DNA of 64,000 bases from Nocardioides sp. JS614 (GTDB taxonomy: Bacteria; Actinomycetota; Actinomycetes; Propionibacteriales; Nocardioidaceae), in assembly GCF_000015265.1 (NCBI RefSeq), contig NC_008699.1:186001-250000 (forward strand), given 5' to 3'. The translations under genes were made by a program, and so were the position numbers. Positions 14,387 to 22,505 of this stretch are shown in pieces; within the stretch, counting starts at the first letter, position 1, and each line of letters opens with the position of its first letter. The notes under the pieces were generated by a model that worked only from the letters and a program-made list of their open reading frames with translations, searched no databases and was not told where the DNA came from.

Positions 14387-16231
14387 TCAGGAGCCGAGGC
14401 GAGCGCGCAGGCCGTCCAGCTCGGTCCAGAGCACGGCCGGGAGGTCCTCGCCGAACTTCTCGAACCACTCCTGGATCTGCGGGACCTCCGCCCTCCACTC
14501 CTCCGGGTCGACGGCGAGCGCCGCGGCCAGGTCCTCGGCTGAGAGGTCGAGGCCATCGGTGTCGAGGGACTCCGGCGTCGGGACGTAGCCGATCGGGGTC
14601 TCCACGGCGGCCGCCTGGCCGTCGATCCGCTCGACGACCCACTTCAGGACCCGGCTGTTCTCGCCGAAGCCCGGCCATAGGAAGCCGCCGTCAGCGTCGC
14701 GACGGAACCAGTTCACGTAGAAGATCCGCGGGAGCAAGGCCTCGTCGTTGTCCTTCCCGACCGTGATCCAGTGGTTGAAGTAGTCGCCGGCGTTGTAGCC
14801 GATGAACGGCAGCATCGCCATCGGGTCGCGGCGCACCACGCCCACCGCGCCGACGGCCGCCGCCGTCGTCTCGGAGGAGAGCGTGGCGCCGAGGAAGGTC
14901 CCGTGCGTCCAGTCCCGGGCCTCGAAGACCAGCGGCACGGTGGTCTCGCGGCGCCCACCGAACAGGATCGCGTCGATCGGTACGCCGCGCGGGTCGTCGT
15001 ACTCCGCGGCGAGGATGTCGCACTGCTTGATCGGGGTGCAGTAGCGGCTGTTGGGGTGGCTGGACGGCTCCTCGGACTCCGGGGTCCAGGGCTGGCCCGT
15101 CCAGGACGTGGCGCGGGCCGGCGGGTTCTCCAGACCCTCCCACCAGACGTCGCCGTCCTCGGTCAGCGCGACGTTGGTGAACACCGAGTTGCCCTTGTTG
15201 ATGGTCGTCATCGCGTTGGGGTTGGTGTGCTCGTTGGTGCCGGGCGCGACCCCGAAGAAGCCATACTCCGGGTTGACCGCCCACAACCGGCCGTCCTCGC
15301 CGACGCGCATCCAGGCGATGTCGTCGCCGAGGGTCTCGACCTTCCAGCCGGGGATCGTCGGCCGGAGCATCGCGAGGTTCGTCTTGCCGCAGGCGCTCGG
15401 GAACGCGGCGGCGACGTACTTCACGACGCCCTGCGGCGAGGTGAGCTTGAGGATCAGCATGTGCTCGGCGAGCCAGCCCTCGTCGCGGGCCATCACGCTC
15501 GCGATGCGCAGCGCATAGCACTTCTTGCCCAGCAGCGCGTTGCCGCCGTAGCCGGAGCCGTAGGACCAGATCGCATGCTCCTCGGGGAACTGCACGATGT
15601 ACTTGGTGTCGTTGCACGGCCACACGACGTCCGCCTCGCCCGGCTCGAGCGGGTGGCCGACCGAGTGCAGCGCCGGCACGAACTCGGCCTCGAGCTCCTC
15701 CATCCGCTCCAGCACGTTGCTGCCCATCCGGGCCATCACCCGCATCGAGGCGGTGACGTAGGCGGAGTCGGTGATCTCGATGCCGAACATCGGCTGCTCG
15801 GCGTCCAGGTGGCCCATGACGAACGGGATCACGTACATCGTCCGGCCGCGCATGCAGCCGGCGTAGAGGTCGCGCATGATCGCCTTCATCTCCTGCGGGT
15901 CCATCCAGTTGTTGGTGGGCCCCGCGTCCCGCTCGTCGACCGAGCAGATGAAGGTGCGGCCCTCGACGCGCGCGACGTCCATCGGGTCGGAGGCGGCGTG
16001 GAAGGAGTTCGGCTTGAGATCCGGGTTCAGGGGGGTGAAGGTCCCGGTCGACACCAGGGCGTCGGTGAGGACGGTCCACTCCTCGTCCGAGCCGGTGCAC
16101 CAGTGGATCCGGTCCGGTTGGGTCAGGGCGGCGACCTCGGAGACGAACTCGAGGATGCCCGGATGGGTGCTCGGCCGACCCGACAGGTCGGACGTGGGCG
16201 TGCTGATCGGAGCCTGTGTGTCGGCGGTCAT
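14387..16231 (-). CDS. pckG: Phosphoenolpyruvate carboxykinase (GTP)
   Basis: 614-residue GTP-dependent PEPCK converting oxaloacetate and GTP to PEP, CO2 and GDP. The P-loop is AAFPSACGKTNLAML, with the Cys typical of the GTP class. Other landmarks are the RIHWCTGSDEEW opening, the ERIDGQAAAVETPIGYVP C-terminal region and metal-site residues around GDDIAWM. Start ATG 16231 begins MTADTQAP; a frame extending further upstream lacks conservation. Terminator at 14325-14356. The long leader holds an 8-bp inverted repeat at 16287-16305. Confidence 0.97.
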   Translation of the reverse strand: MTADTQAPISTPTSDLSGRPSTHPGILEFVSEVAALTQPDRIHWCTGSDEEWTVLTDALVSTGTFTPLNPDLKPNSFHAASDPMDVARVEGRTFICSVDERDAGPTNNWMDPQEMKAIMRDLYAGCMRGRTMYVIPFVMGHLDAEQPMFGIEITDSAYVTASMRVMARMGSNVLERMEELEAEFVPALHSVGHPLEPGEADVVWPCNDTKYIVQFPEEHAIWSYGSGYGGNALLGKKCYALRIASVMARDEGWLAEHMLILKLTSPQGVVKYVAAAFPSACGKTNLAMLRPTIPGWKVETLGDDIAWMRVGEDGRLWAVNPEYGFFGVAPGTNEHTNPNAMTTINKGNSVFTNVALTEDGDVWWEGLENPPARATSWTGQPWTPESEEPSSHPNSRYCTPIKQCDILAAEYDDPRGVPIDAILFGGRRETTVPLVFEARDWTHGTFLGATLSSETTAAAVGAVGVVRRDPMAMLPFIGYNAGDYFNHWITVGKDNDEALLPRIFYVNWFRRDADGGFLWPGFGENSRVLKWVVERIDGQAAAVETPIGYVPTPESLDTDGLDLSAEDLAAALAVDPEEWRAEVPQIQEWFEKFGEDLPAVLWTELDGLRARLGS

Positions 16232-16662
16232 TGCCTGGTTCCCTCTCGCGGATTCGCGGTGGCCATCCGGCTCTCGGGGCCTCCGGCCGTCGACACGGTC
16301 GACGGGCTGTCGTGGAGTCGGTCTTGGATCGCTCGGCGTCGTTGGCGGCGACATCTTCTGCCCGGGAGACGACGTTGGACCGGCGTCTGGGGCCCCTGGG
16401 TGGGGCGACAGTACCCTCGCCGATCTCGGCCAGCACATTGGATCGTTCAACGCTCCGTGGGCGGCATCACAGCCATGGCCCGGTGGTCCCAATCAGGCTC
16501 TGTTGAGCCTTTCTGGGGTCAAAGTTCGACGTCCGGACCGCCGTGCTCGGAGGCCGCGAAAGCACCGTGCCGAGCGCCCGCCGCAGCGGTGGCAACACCG
16601 ATTTCAGCCGTGGCCGAGCGGTCCGCTATCCTCGTCGGGTCGCTCACCCCGGTGCGCGGCGG
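16232..16662. other. Intergenic region between pckG and tRNA-Arg
   Basis: 431 bases without a supportable gene. Holds the pckG upstream region, including CCGTCGAC-ACG-GTCGACGG (16287-16305), an exact inverted repeat 56 bases before the start codon that is a candidate regulator site. A TATCCT -10-like box at 16627-16632 lies upstream of the tRNA. Open frames here on both strands look like chance frames. Confidence 0.6.
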
Positions 16663-16735
16663 GCGCCCGTAGCTCAACGGATAGAGCATCTGACTACGGA
16701 TCAGAAGGTTTGGGGTTCGAATCCCTACGGGCGCG
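16663..16735 (+). tRNA. tRNA-Arg (anticodon ACG)
   Basis: 73-nt tRNA: acceptor GCGCCCG/CGGGCGC, anticodon loop CTACGGA (ACG, normally deaminated to ICG for CGU/CGC/CGA codons), T-loop TTCGAAT and discriminator G. CCA is not encoded. No integrase or duplicated tRNA end was seen nearby. Confidence 0.97.
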
Positions 16736-16743
16736 CAGACCCG

Positions 16744-16777
16744 AACCGCAGGCAGCATCCACGCTGACCTGCGGTTT
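16744..16777. terminator. Terminator after tRNA-Arg
   Basis: AACCGCAGG (16744-16752) pairs with CCTGCGGTT (16768-16776), with an inner CAGC/GCTG stem, followed by T. It can also end the leftward histidine kinase transcript. Confidence 0.78.
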
Positions 16778-16836
16778 CGTGTGTTTCGGGCCGCCAGGCG
16801 TGTAGGCGTGACGCCGGCCGCCGACGAGTGGTGCGG

Positions 16837-18387
16837 TCAGGGTTGGGGGCAGGGCTCCGCCGACGCAGCCGGTGGTTCGGCGTCCGTCGCGGTGGAGAGG
16901 GCTCTCAGCCGAACGGTCACCGTCGTACCGGCCCCTTGCCGGGACCGGATCTGGATCTCGCCGTCGTGTGCGTCGATGATGCTCTGGGTGATCCGAAGGC
17001 CGAGCCCGGTGCCGCCTATCGCCTGGCTGATCGCATTGGAGCCGCGGAAGAACCTGCTTCCGATTCGTCCGATCTCATCCTCGGGGATGCCGAGGCCGTG
17101 GTCGCTGATCTCGATCGTCAGCCAGTTCGCCTGCCGGGCCATGCCCACTTCGACCAGACCGCACTGATGACTGAACTTCACGGCGTTGCCCACGACGTTG
17201 AGCAGCGCTCGGAGGAGCTGTGATCGGTCACCGACGATCCACGGTACGTCGTCGAGCTCGTCGTGCACGGCGATCCTGATGGCTCGTTGGGCCGCGGTCA
17301 CCCGGAGGTCGTCGACCACCTCCGCAACGAGCTCTCGCCCGTCGACGACGTCACGCGCCGGTTCCTTCGTCTCGCTGCGAGACAAGGTCAACAGATCCTC
17401 GATCAGGGTCTTCAGCCTGTCGACGTTGCGCTGGCTCGTGTCCATCATCTTCTGGTGCCGTGGCGAGAGCCGTCCTTCGAACTCGTCGTGCACCATCTCC
17501 AGGTAGCCGTTGAGGGTGGTCAAGGGCGTTCGCAACTCGTGGGACACGTTGGAGACGAAATCGTCCTTGGCCGAGTCCAGCGCCTGCTGGTCGGCCCGCA
17601 GGCGCTCCTCCACCGCGACAGCGCGTTCGTGGGCGGCGGCGAGCGTGTTGAGAGCCTGCGTGACCGCCTGCACCTCGCGCGGACCGACCGGCTCCGCCCG
17701 AGCCGAGGTGTCGTTCTCGGCGAGCCGGTGCGCCACGCTCTCGAGGTTGCGGAGCGGGAGCTCGAGGGCCCGGAGGAGGCGCCGGCGGGTGTACTGCAGG
17801 ATGGCCAGCCCGGTGAGACCGACGACCACCATCGCCGCGACCGTACCTGTCAGCACGACCCGGGCGGCGTGTTGGGCGGCGTCGATCTCCCGATCGAAGG
17901 CGGCCGTGGTCGCAGCGTGGGCGAGTCCGAAGCGGTCGAAGAGCATCTTGGCGTCCATGAACTCGCGTGAGTCGTAGGTCTCCATGCCGCCCGGCCGGGC
18001 GATCCGCGCGTCGGAGTAGGCGCGCCACCTGGCGACCGCCTCGGCCTGCTGGTCCACCGCAGCGTCGAGGTCCGATCCGGGCTCGGCGTACTCCTCGAGC
18101 CTCTCCATGCGTGCCTCGAGGCGCGCCTCGGCGATCCGGTAGGGCGTCAGCACCACCCGCTGCCCGCTCTGCACCCAGGCATGGGTGCTCGACTGGAGGA
18201 TCAGCATGTCCCTCTGCACGGCGGCGTTGTCGGCGGCGATCGGCGTGGTCTCCTGGGTCAGCCGGTCGACCGTGTGGGCAGAGGACATGAGCCCGAAGAT
18301 GCCCAGCATCGCCAGGACCACGACCACGACCGCGAGGTGCACATTCACCGGAGCGAGGAGCCTCGCCACCGAGCCCTGGTGCTGCAT
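16837..18387 (-). CDS. Sensor histidine kinase, divergent from pstS
   Basis: 516-residue membrane kinase. One transmembrane helix lies near residues 12-32. An extracytoplasmic helical sensor of about 140 residues resembles four-helix/CHASE3-type sensors. A second helix (about 175-200) and a HAMP region follow. HisKA reads SNVSHELRTPLTTLNGYLEMV, and the HATPase domain has N (NVVGNAVKFS), G1 (ISDHGLGIPEDE) and G2 (GGTGLGLRI) boxes. ATG 18387 has GGGAG at 5 bases; an in-frame ATG at 18405 is possible. No response regulator is adjacent. It is divergent from pstS and its PHO-box-like promoter, so a link to phosphate is possible but not shown. Confidence 0.9.
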   Translation of the reverse strand: MQHQGSVARLLAPVNVHLAVVVVVLAMLGIFGLMSSAHTVDRLTQETTPIAADNAAVQRDMLILQSSTHAWVQSGQRVVLTPYRIAEARLEARMERLEEYAEPGSDLDAAVDQQAEAVARWRAYSDARIARPGGMETYDSREFMDAKMLFDRFGLAHAATTAAFDREIDAAQHAARVVLTGTVAAMVVVGLTGLAILQYTRRRLLRALELPLRNLESVAHRLAENDTSARAEPVGPREVQAVTQALNTLAAAHERAVAVEERLRADQQALDSAKDDFVSNVSHELRTPLTTLNGYLEMVHDEFEGRLSPRHQKMMDTSQRNVDRLKTLIEDLLTLSRSETKEPARDVVDGRELVAEVVDDLRVTAAQRAIRIAVHDELDDVPWIVGDRSQLLRALLNVVGNAVKFSHQCGLVEVGMARQANWLTIEISDHGLGIPEDEIGRIGSRFFRGSNAISQAIGGTGLGLRITQSIIDAHDGEIQIRSRQGAGTTVTVRLRALSTATDAEPPAASAEPCPQP

Positions 18388-18480
18388 GCTCTCCCGTCCG
18401 TCCATCCGCACTTGCCCGACAGAACATCCTGACCGGCGCGAGGGCGGCGGATCGGCCGGTTCGTCCAAGCAACACCGGCC

Positions 18481-18543
18481 GTTCATGTTCGGCCGCTCGC
18501 ATCGCCTTGATCTCGCACCGCGTTCATGCGGGGTTCATCCCAA
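18481..18543 (+). promoter_or_regulatory. PHO-box-like direct repeats upstream of pstS
   Basis: GTTCATGCGGG (18522-18532) is directly followed by GTTCATCCCAA (18533-18543), an 11-base repeat spacing matching the PhoP boxes of streptomycetes (GTTCA-led 11-bp units). A third GTTCATG unit at 18481 is 41 bases upstream. The pstS start is 78 bases downstream. Confidence 0.65.
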
Positions 18544-18620
18544 ACGTCCGACGCCCGCTCCGCTCCGCCCTACGCTCGCGATGCGAGTTCCGCGACGGGA
18601 CAAGGATCAGGAGAATCGAC

Positions 18621-19559
18621 GTGAGGCCACGCCACTCCCTCTTGGCCGCGATGGCAGGGGTCGCCATCACACTGGCGGCCTGCGGAGGCAGCGCCGAACA
18701 GGACACGGACGCTGCGTCGACCGGGGTCGTGATCGTCGACGGCTCGTCCACCGTCTACCCGATGAGCGAGGCCGCCTACCAGCTGATGAGCGGGGAGTAC
18801 CCCGACATCCACGTGAGCGTCACGGCGTCGGGCACCGGAGGCGGCTTCGCGAAGTTCTGCGTCGGCGAGACCCATATCTCCAATGCGTCGCGACCGATCG
18901 ACCCGGACGAAACGAAGCTCTGCGAGGAGAACGGTGTTGCGTACACCGAGCTCCAGGTCGGGATCGATGCGTTGACTGTCGTCGTCCACCCGCGGCTCGG
19001 CGTGGACTGCCTCACGACCGACCAGCTGGTCGAGCTCTGGCGACCGGGAGCGGACGTCGCTCGCTGGAACGACCTCGACCCGAGTTTTCCGGACCAGAAG
19101 GTGGTCCTGTTCGGCCCCGGCACGGACTCCGGCACCTACGACTACCTAGCGGACGTCATCGGGGACCCCTCGGAGGCGACCCGAGACGACTACGAGTCCT
19201 CCGAGGACGACAACGTCCTGGTCCAGGGTGTCGCCGGTACCCCGGGTGCCACGGGCTACTTCGGGTACACCTACTACGAGGAGTACGCCGATGCGCTCAA
19301 GGCGGTCGCCATCGACGACGGGAACGGCTGCGTCGCACCCTCGGCCAGGACGGCCGGCACCGGCAAGTACACACCGCTGTCGCGCCCGCTCTTCATCTAC
19401 GTCAACGATCGGTCCTATGCCGAGAACACCGCGGTGAAGCGCTACACGGACTTCTACATCGCGAACCTCAGCACGATCGCTCACGCGGCTCAGTTCATCG
19501 ACCTGAACGAAGCCCAAAACGCCGAGACCCGCGAGGCCCTGGAGGGCATGCGCGGTTGA
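18621..19559 (+). CDS. pstS: Phosphate ABC transporter substrate-binding lipoprotein (PstS/SphX family)
   Basis: 312-residue lipoprotein. The signal peptide ends ITLAAC with the lipidated Cys near residue 19. The binding domain begins IVDGSSTVYPMSEA, with the SGTGGGFAKFC and FGPGTDSGTYDYL loops that contact phosphate in this family. GTG 18621 has AGGAGA eight bases upstream; an upstream in-frame ATG (18507) would precede the PHO box and is rejected. No pstC, pstA or pstB follows, so it is an orphan binding protein that either feeds a remote transporter or acts in sensing with the divergent kinase. Confidence 0.9.
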   Translation: MRPRHSLLAAMAGVAITLAACGGSAEQDTDAASTGVVIVDGSSTVYPMSEAAYQLMSGEYPDIHVSVTASGTGGGFAKFCVGETHISNASRPIDPDETKLCEENGVAYTELQVGIDALTVVVHPRLGVDCLTTDQLVELWRPGADVARWNDLDPSFPDQKVVLFGPGTDSGTYDYLADVIGDPSEATRDDYESSEDDNVLVQGVAGTPGATGYFGYTYYEEYADALKAVAIDDGNGCVAPSARTAGTGKYTPLSRPLFIYVNDRSYAENTAVKRYTDFYIANLSTIAHAAQFIDLNEAQNAETREALEGMRG

Positions 19560-19713
19560 GCGCCCGAGCGACCTTCCGGCCCGGTCCGACCCGGCCGGCC
19601 TCGCCACTTGGTCGCCGTCCTGTCGTTGCCACCGGCATGAGGTCCGGCCCGTCCCTGTCCGTTGCCGCGCTCCTGGCCGTCGTCCTGGCAATCTGCGCGG
19701 CACCGCCCTGGTC

Positions 19714-20400
19714 GTGCTGGCGGTCGGGCTGCCGATGCTGGCGGCGGGGACCGCGCTGGCCCGCCGCGGGTCGGTCCGCGGCCTGGTCCTCTGGCTGGGT
19801 GCGGCGGCGTACCTGGCCTACCAGGGCGTGATGTTCTGCTTCGGGACCCCGATCAACGCGCTGTTCCTGGCGTACGTCGCCCTGCTCGGTCTCGGCGTGT
19901 GGTCGCTCGCCGCCCTCGTGGCGGTCACTCGGAACCCGACGGTCTGCTCCGCACCGGGCGCCGGCACCCCGTGGCGGCCGGTGGCCGGGCTGCTGGGAGC
20001 GTTCGCCGTGCTGAACGGGCTGGCCTGGCTGGCTCGGGTCGCGCCGGTCACGTGGACCGGCGACCCGCCGGAGGCGCTGGCCGGGAGCGGCCTACTGACC
20101 AGCCCGGTGTGGGTGCAGGACCTGGCGTTCTGGATCCCGGCCGGGATGGTGCTGTCGGCGCTGACGTGGCGGCGCCACCCGCGCGCGGCCGTACTGGCCG
20201 GCGGGATGCTCGCGTTCTACGTCGTCGAGTGCGTCAGCGTGGCCAGCGACCAATGGTGGGGCGTGCGTGCCGATCCCGACCATCCGGCGGTGGCCTCGAT
20301 GAGTGCCGTGCCCGGAAGCCTGGCCGTGGCCGCGCTCGCCGCCGTACCGTTGCTCTGGCTGCTGGCCCGCCTCCACGGCGCCGCCCGAGCCACCGGCTGA
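19714..20400 (+). CDS. Multi-pass membrane protein, probably 5'-truncated or frameshifted
   Basis: 228 residues with about six hydrophobic helices (LAVGLPMLAAGTALARRGSVRGLVLWLGAAAYLAYQ ... GTPINALFLAYVALLGLGVWSL ... LAFYVVECVSVASDQWWG). The readable frame begins at GTG 19714 inside what should be a membrane helix. Just upstream, in a different frame, ATG 19637 encodes an apparent first membrane segment, MRSGPSLSVAALLAVVLAIC. Related actinobacterial proteins have a first helix plus a loop of several tens of residues before the LGLPML-type helix, so a deletion with loss of frame near 19700 is likely. Function unknown; it may be a pseudogene. Confidence 0.6.
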   Translation: MLAVGLPMLAAGTALARRGSVRGLVLWLGAAAYLAYQGVMFCFGTPINALFLAYVALLGLGVWSLAALVAVTRNPTVCSAPGAGTPWRPVAGLLGAFAVLNGLAWLARVAPVTWTGDPPEALAGSGLLTSPVWVQDLAFWIPAGMVLSALTWRRHPRAAVLAGGMLAFYVVECVSVASDQWWGVRADPDHPAVASMSAVPGSLAVAALAAVPLLWLLARLHGAARATG

Positions 20401-20510
20401 GCCAGGCGCCCGGCGCTCAAGTCGGATCGGACCCGGCCGATGGGACCCCCGTCACGAACGTGGATCGGGCGACGGCCGAGTTGGCGAGCAGGCTGACAGG
20501 GGTGGATGCC

Positions 20511-22160
20511 ATGGACCAGAGCGAGCGCCTGCGCCGCGCGTTGCGTCCCTTCGCCTGGGTGGACGGCGATCCGGACCCGCGCGGCCTGCAGGCGGGCTTC
20601 GTGCTGCTGGTGGTCCTGGACCGGCTGCTCCGTCGGGCCGCCGGCGTCCCCTCGGGCGACGGGAACTGGCCGTTGCGCGGGGCGGCGCTGGCGCTCCTGA
20701 TCCTGCTCGTGGTGATGGTCCTCCCGAGGTCGTGGCGTCGTACGCCGGTGATCGCGGCGCTCGCCGTCGCCGATCTCGGCGTCGTCGGCGTCAGCTCGCT
20801 CGGGCCGCAGGACGGCGGCACGTCCCTGCTGGTGGTGTTGCCCGCCCTCTGGCTGGGCAACCGGCTGCGGATGCCCGGGGCGCTGATCACGGTGGCCGGA
20901 TCCCTGCTGCTGATCACCCTCCCGTCCCTGGCGGTCCACGGTCTCGAAGGCGAAGGGTTGTCCCGCGCGGTCCCGATGCCGATCGCCGCCGGCCTGGTTG
21001 CGCTGGCGCTGGCCGCCGGTTTGGACCTGGCCGAGCTGGCCCGTCGTCGGGCCGAGGAGGGCGAGCAGCGGTTGCAGCGGACCCTCGAGACCCTCGAGGC
21101 GGAACGCCAGACCTCCCAGGAGGTGTTCGACGGTGCCGACGTCGGCCTGATGCTCCTCGACGAGCGCGGTCGTCTGGTGGGCATGAACCGTCGCTACGAG
21201 GAGTTCATCAGGCTCTCCCTCCCCGACGACGACCTGCCCTGGCCGGGCAACACCTTCGCCGCCGACGGGACCACCCGGCTCACGGCGGACCAGCTGCCCA
21301 GTGCCCGGGCGGCGCGCGGCGAGGAGTTCGAGGACTACCGGATGTGGTCCGGCGCCGACCCCGCGACCCGGCGGGCGGTCTCGGTGTCGGGTCGCCGCTC
21401 CGTCAGCCCCGCCGGCAACGTCGTGGGGGCGGTGGTGGCGGCGACCGACATCACCGAGCTGATGCGGGCGCTGGCCGTCAAGGAGGAGTTCGTCGCCACC
21501 GTCTCCCACGAGCTGCGCACGCCCCTGACCTCGATCGTCGGCTATGTCGCCATCCTGCTCGAGGACGACACCCTGTCGGCCCAGGCGGTCGCGCAGCTGC
21601 GGGTGGTCGATCGCAACGCGGCGCGGCTCACCGCCCTGGTCGAGGCGCTCCTGCAGGAGGCACACCACGCGGACGGGCCCGTGCCCCTCGAGCGCGAGGA
21701 GGTCGACCTCGCCCGGATCGCGAGAGCGAGCGTCGACGCCGCGGCCCCGACGGCCCTGGCGGAGGGCGTCGAGATCGAGTGCGACCTGCGCGACCCCGTC
21801 CTGGTCGTGGCGGACCCGCAACTGCTCGCGCAGGTCGTCGACAACCTGGTGTCCAACGCGATCAAGTACACGCCGCGCGGCGGTCGGGCGCGCGTCAGCG
21901 CGCGCCGGGACGGCGAGCGCGTCGAGCTGACGGTCGCCGACAACGGCATCGGCATCTCCGAGGCCGAGCGCGGCCAGCTGTTCACGAGGTTCTTCCGGAC
22001 CCGGGCTGCCACCGAGTCCGCGATCCAGGGAGTGGGGCTCGGGTTGAGCATCGCCAAGGCGATCGTGGAGAGCCACGGTGGTCAGATCGAGGTCGACAGC
22101 GAGGCGGGGCGAGGCAGCGTCTTCCGGGTCTGGTTGCCGGTGGGCGACGTCCCCAGCTGA
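20511..22160 (+). CDS. Membrane histidine kinase with PAS domain
   Basis: 549 residues. N-terminal region of about six hydrophobic helices (30-190), a short coiled coil (AELARRRAEEGEQRLQRTLETLEAERQ), a PAS domain (about 205-320: VFDGADVGLMLLDERGRLVGMNRRYEEF), HisKA (FVATVSHELRTPLTSIVGYVAIL) and HATPase (NLVSNAIKYTPRGG, VADNGIGISEAERG, GVGLGLSIAKAIVESHGG). ATG 20511 follows GGGGTGG. There is no response regulator partner nearby. Signal unknown; membrane-buried sensors of this type often read lipid, quinone or light-linked states. Confidence 0.9.
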   Translation: MDQSERLRRALRPFAWVDGDPDPRGLQAGFVLLVVLDRLLRRAAGVPSGDGNWPLRGAALALLILLVVMVLPRSWRRTPVIAALAVADLGVVGVSSLGPQDGGTSLLVVLPALWLGNRLRMPGALITVAGSLLLITLPSLAVHGLEGEGLSRAVPMPIAAGLVALALAAGLDLAELARRRAEEGEQRLQRTLETLEAERQTSQEVFDGADVGLMLLDERGRLVGMNRRYEEFIRLSLPDDDLPWPGNTFAADGTTRLTADQLPSARAARGEEFEDYRMWSGADPATRRAVSVSGRRSVSPAGNVVGAVVAATDITELMRALAVKEEFVATVSHELRTPLTSIVGYVAILLEDDTLSAQAVAQLRVVDRNAARLTALVEALLQEAHHADGPVPLEREEVDLARIARASVDAAAPTALAEGVEIECDLRDPVLVVADPQLLAQVVDNLVSNAIKYTPRGGRARVSARRDGERVELTVADNGIGISEAERGQLFTRFFRTRAATESAIQGVGLGLSIAKAIVESHGGQIEVDSEAGRGSVFRVWLPVGDVPS

Positions 22161-22165
22161 GCTCA

Positions 22166-22322
22166 GGACCCTGCTGAACAATCCGCGCGGCTAACCGACG
22201 ACCGGTGGAGCGTCGGCGGTGTCTGCCTCGGTCGAAGTGACGCTGCCACGCCTTCCCTCGGCAGCCTGGCCGCCGCACGCACCGGTCGCCGCTCGCGTTC
22301 GCCCGTCTTGTTCAGCGAGTCC
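22166..22322. mobile_element. Possible MITE-like remnant with imperfect terminal inverted repeats
   Basis: The left end GGACCCTGCTGAACAA (22166-22181) and the reverse complement of the right end (22308-22322), GGACTCGCTGAACAA, differ by one indel and one change. The 157-base element has no open frame of note and no transposase. The ends resemble IS terminal repeats with the GCTGAACAA word. Target duplication is not clear. Alternatively a chance inverted repeat. Confidence 0.35.
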
Positions 22323-22334
22323 TAGGCTGGGCGG

Positions 22335-22481
22335 ATGAAGACCCGGCTGACCTGTCCATGCGGGACCACGATCACCGGCGCCGACGAGGACGAGCTCGTC
22401 GAGCTGACCCAGCAGCACCTCGCGGCCGAGCACCCCGGCATGGAGTACGGCCGCGACGAGATCCTGTTCATCGCGACCTGA
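22335..22481 (+). CDS. DUF1059 small protein
   Basis: 48 residues: MKTRLTCPCGTTITGADEDE ... HLAAEHPGMEYGRDEI. It has the DUF1059 pattern of a short CxCG knuckle followed by ADDEDELVEL..H....HP. Cytoplasmic, role unknown. ATG 22335 follows a GGGCGG stretch. It converges on the LacI regulator gene with a 24-base gap. Confidence 0.75.
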   Translation: MKTRLTCPCGTTITGADEDELVELTQQHLAAEHPGMEYGRDEILFIAT

Positions 22482-22505
22482 CGAGCCGGGTCGGCCACCG
22501 ATCGG

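Noticed and set aside
14771..16672. 633-codon frame on the + strand
   Set aside because: Antisense to pckG and runs into the tRNA-Arg; no recognisable protein features.
16519..16758. 79-codon frame on the - strand with LLIRSQMLYPLSYG
   Set aside because: This is the reverse of the tRNA-Arg sequence, a known type of false ORF.
16663..16777. tRNA-Arg as a phage or island attachment site
   Set aside because: No integrase gene and no duplicated tRNA 3' end found in the window.
19662..20510. Extending the PAS histidine kinase upstream to 19662
   Set aside because: The frame is open but reads through the membrane protein gene in another frame; ATG 20511 has a ribosome site and gives a normal kinase N-terminus.
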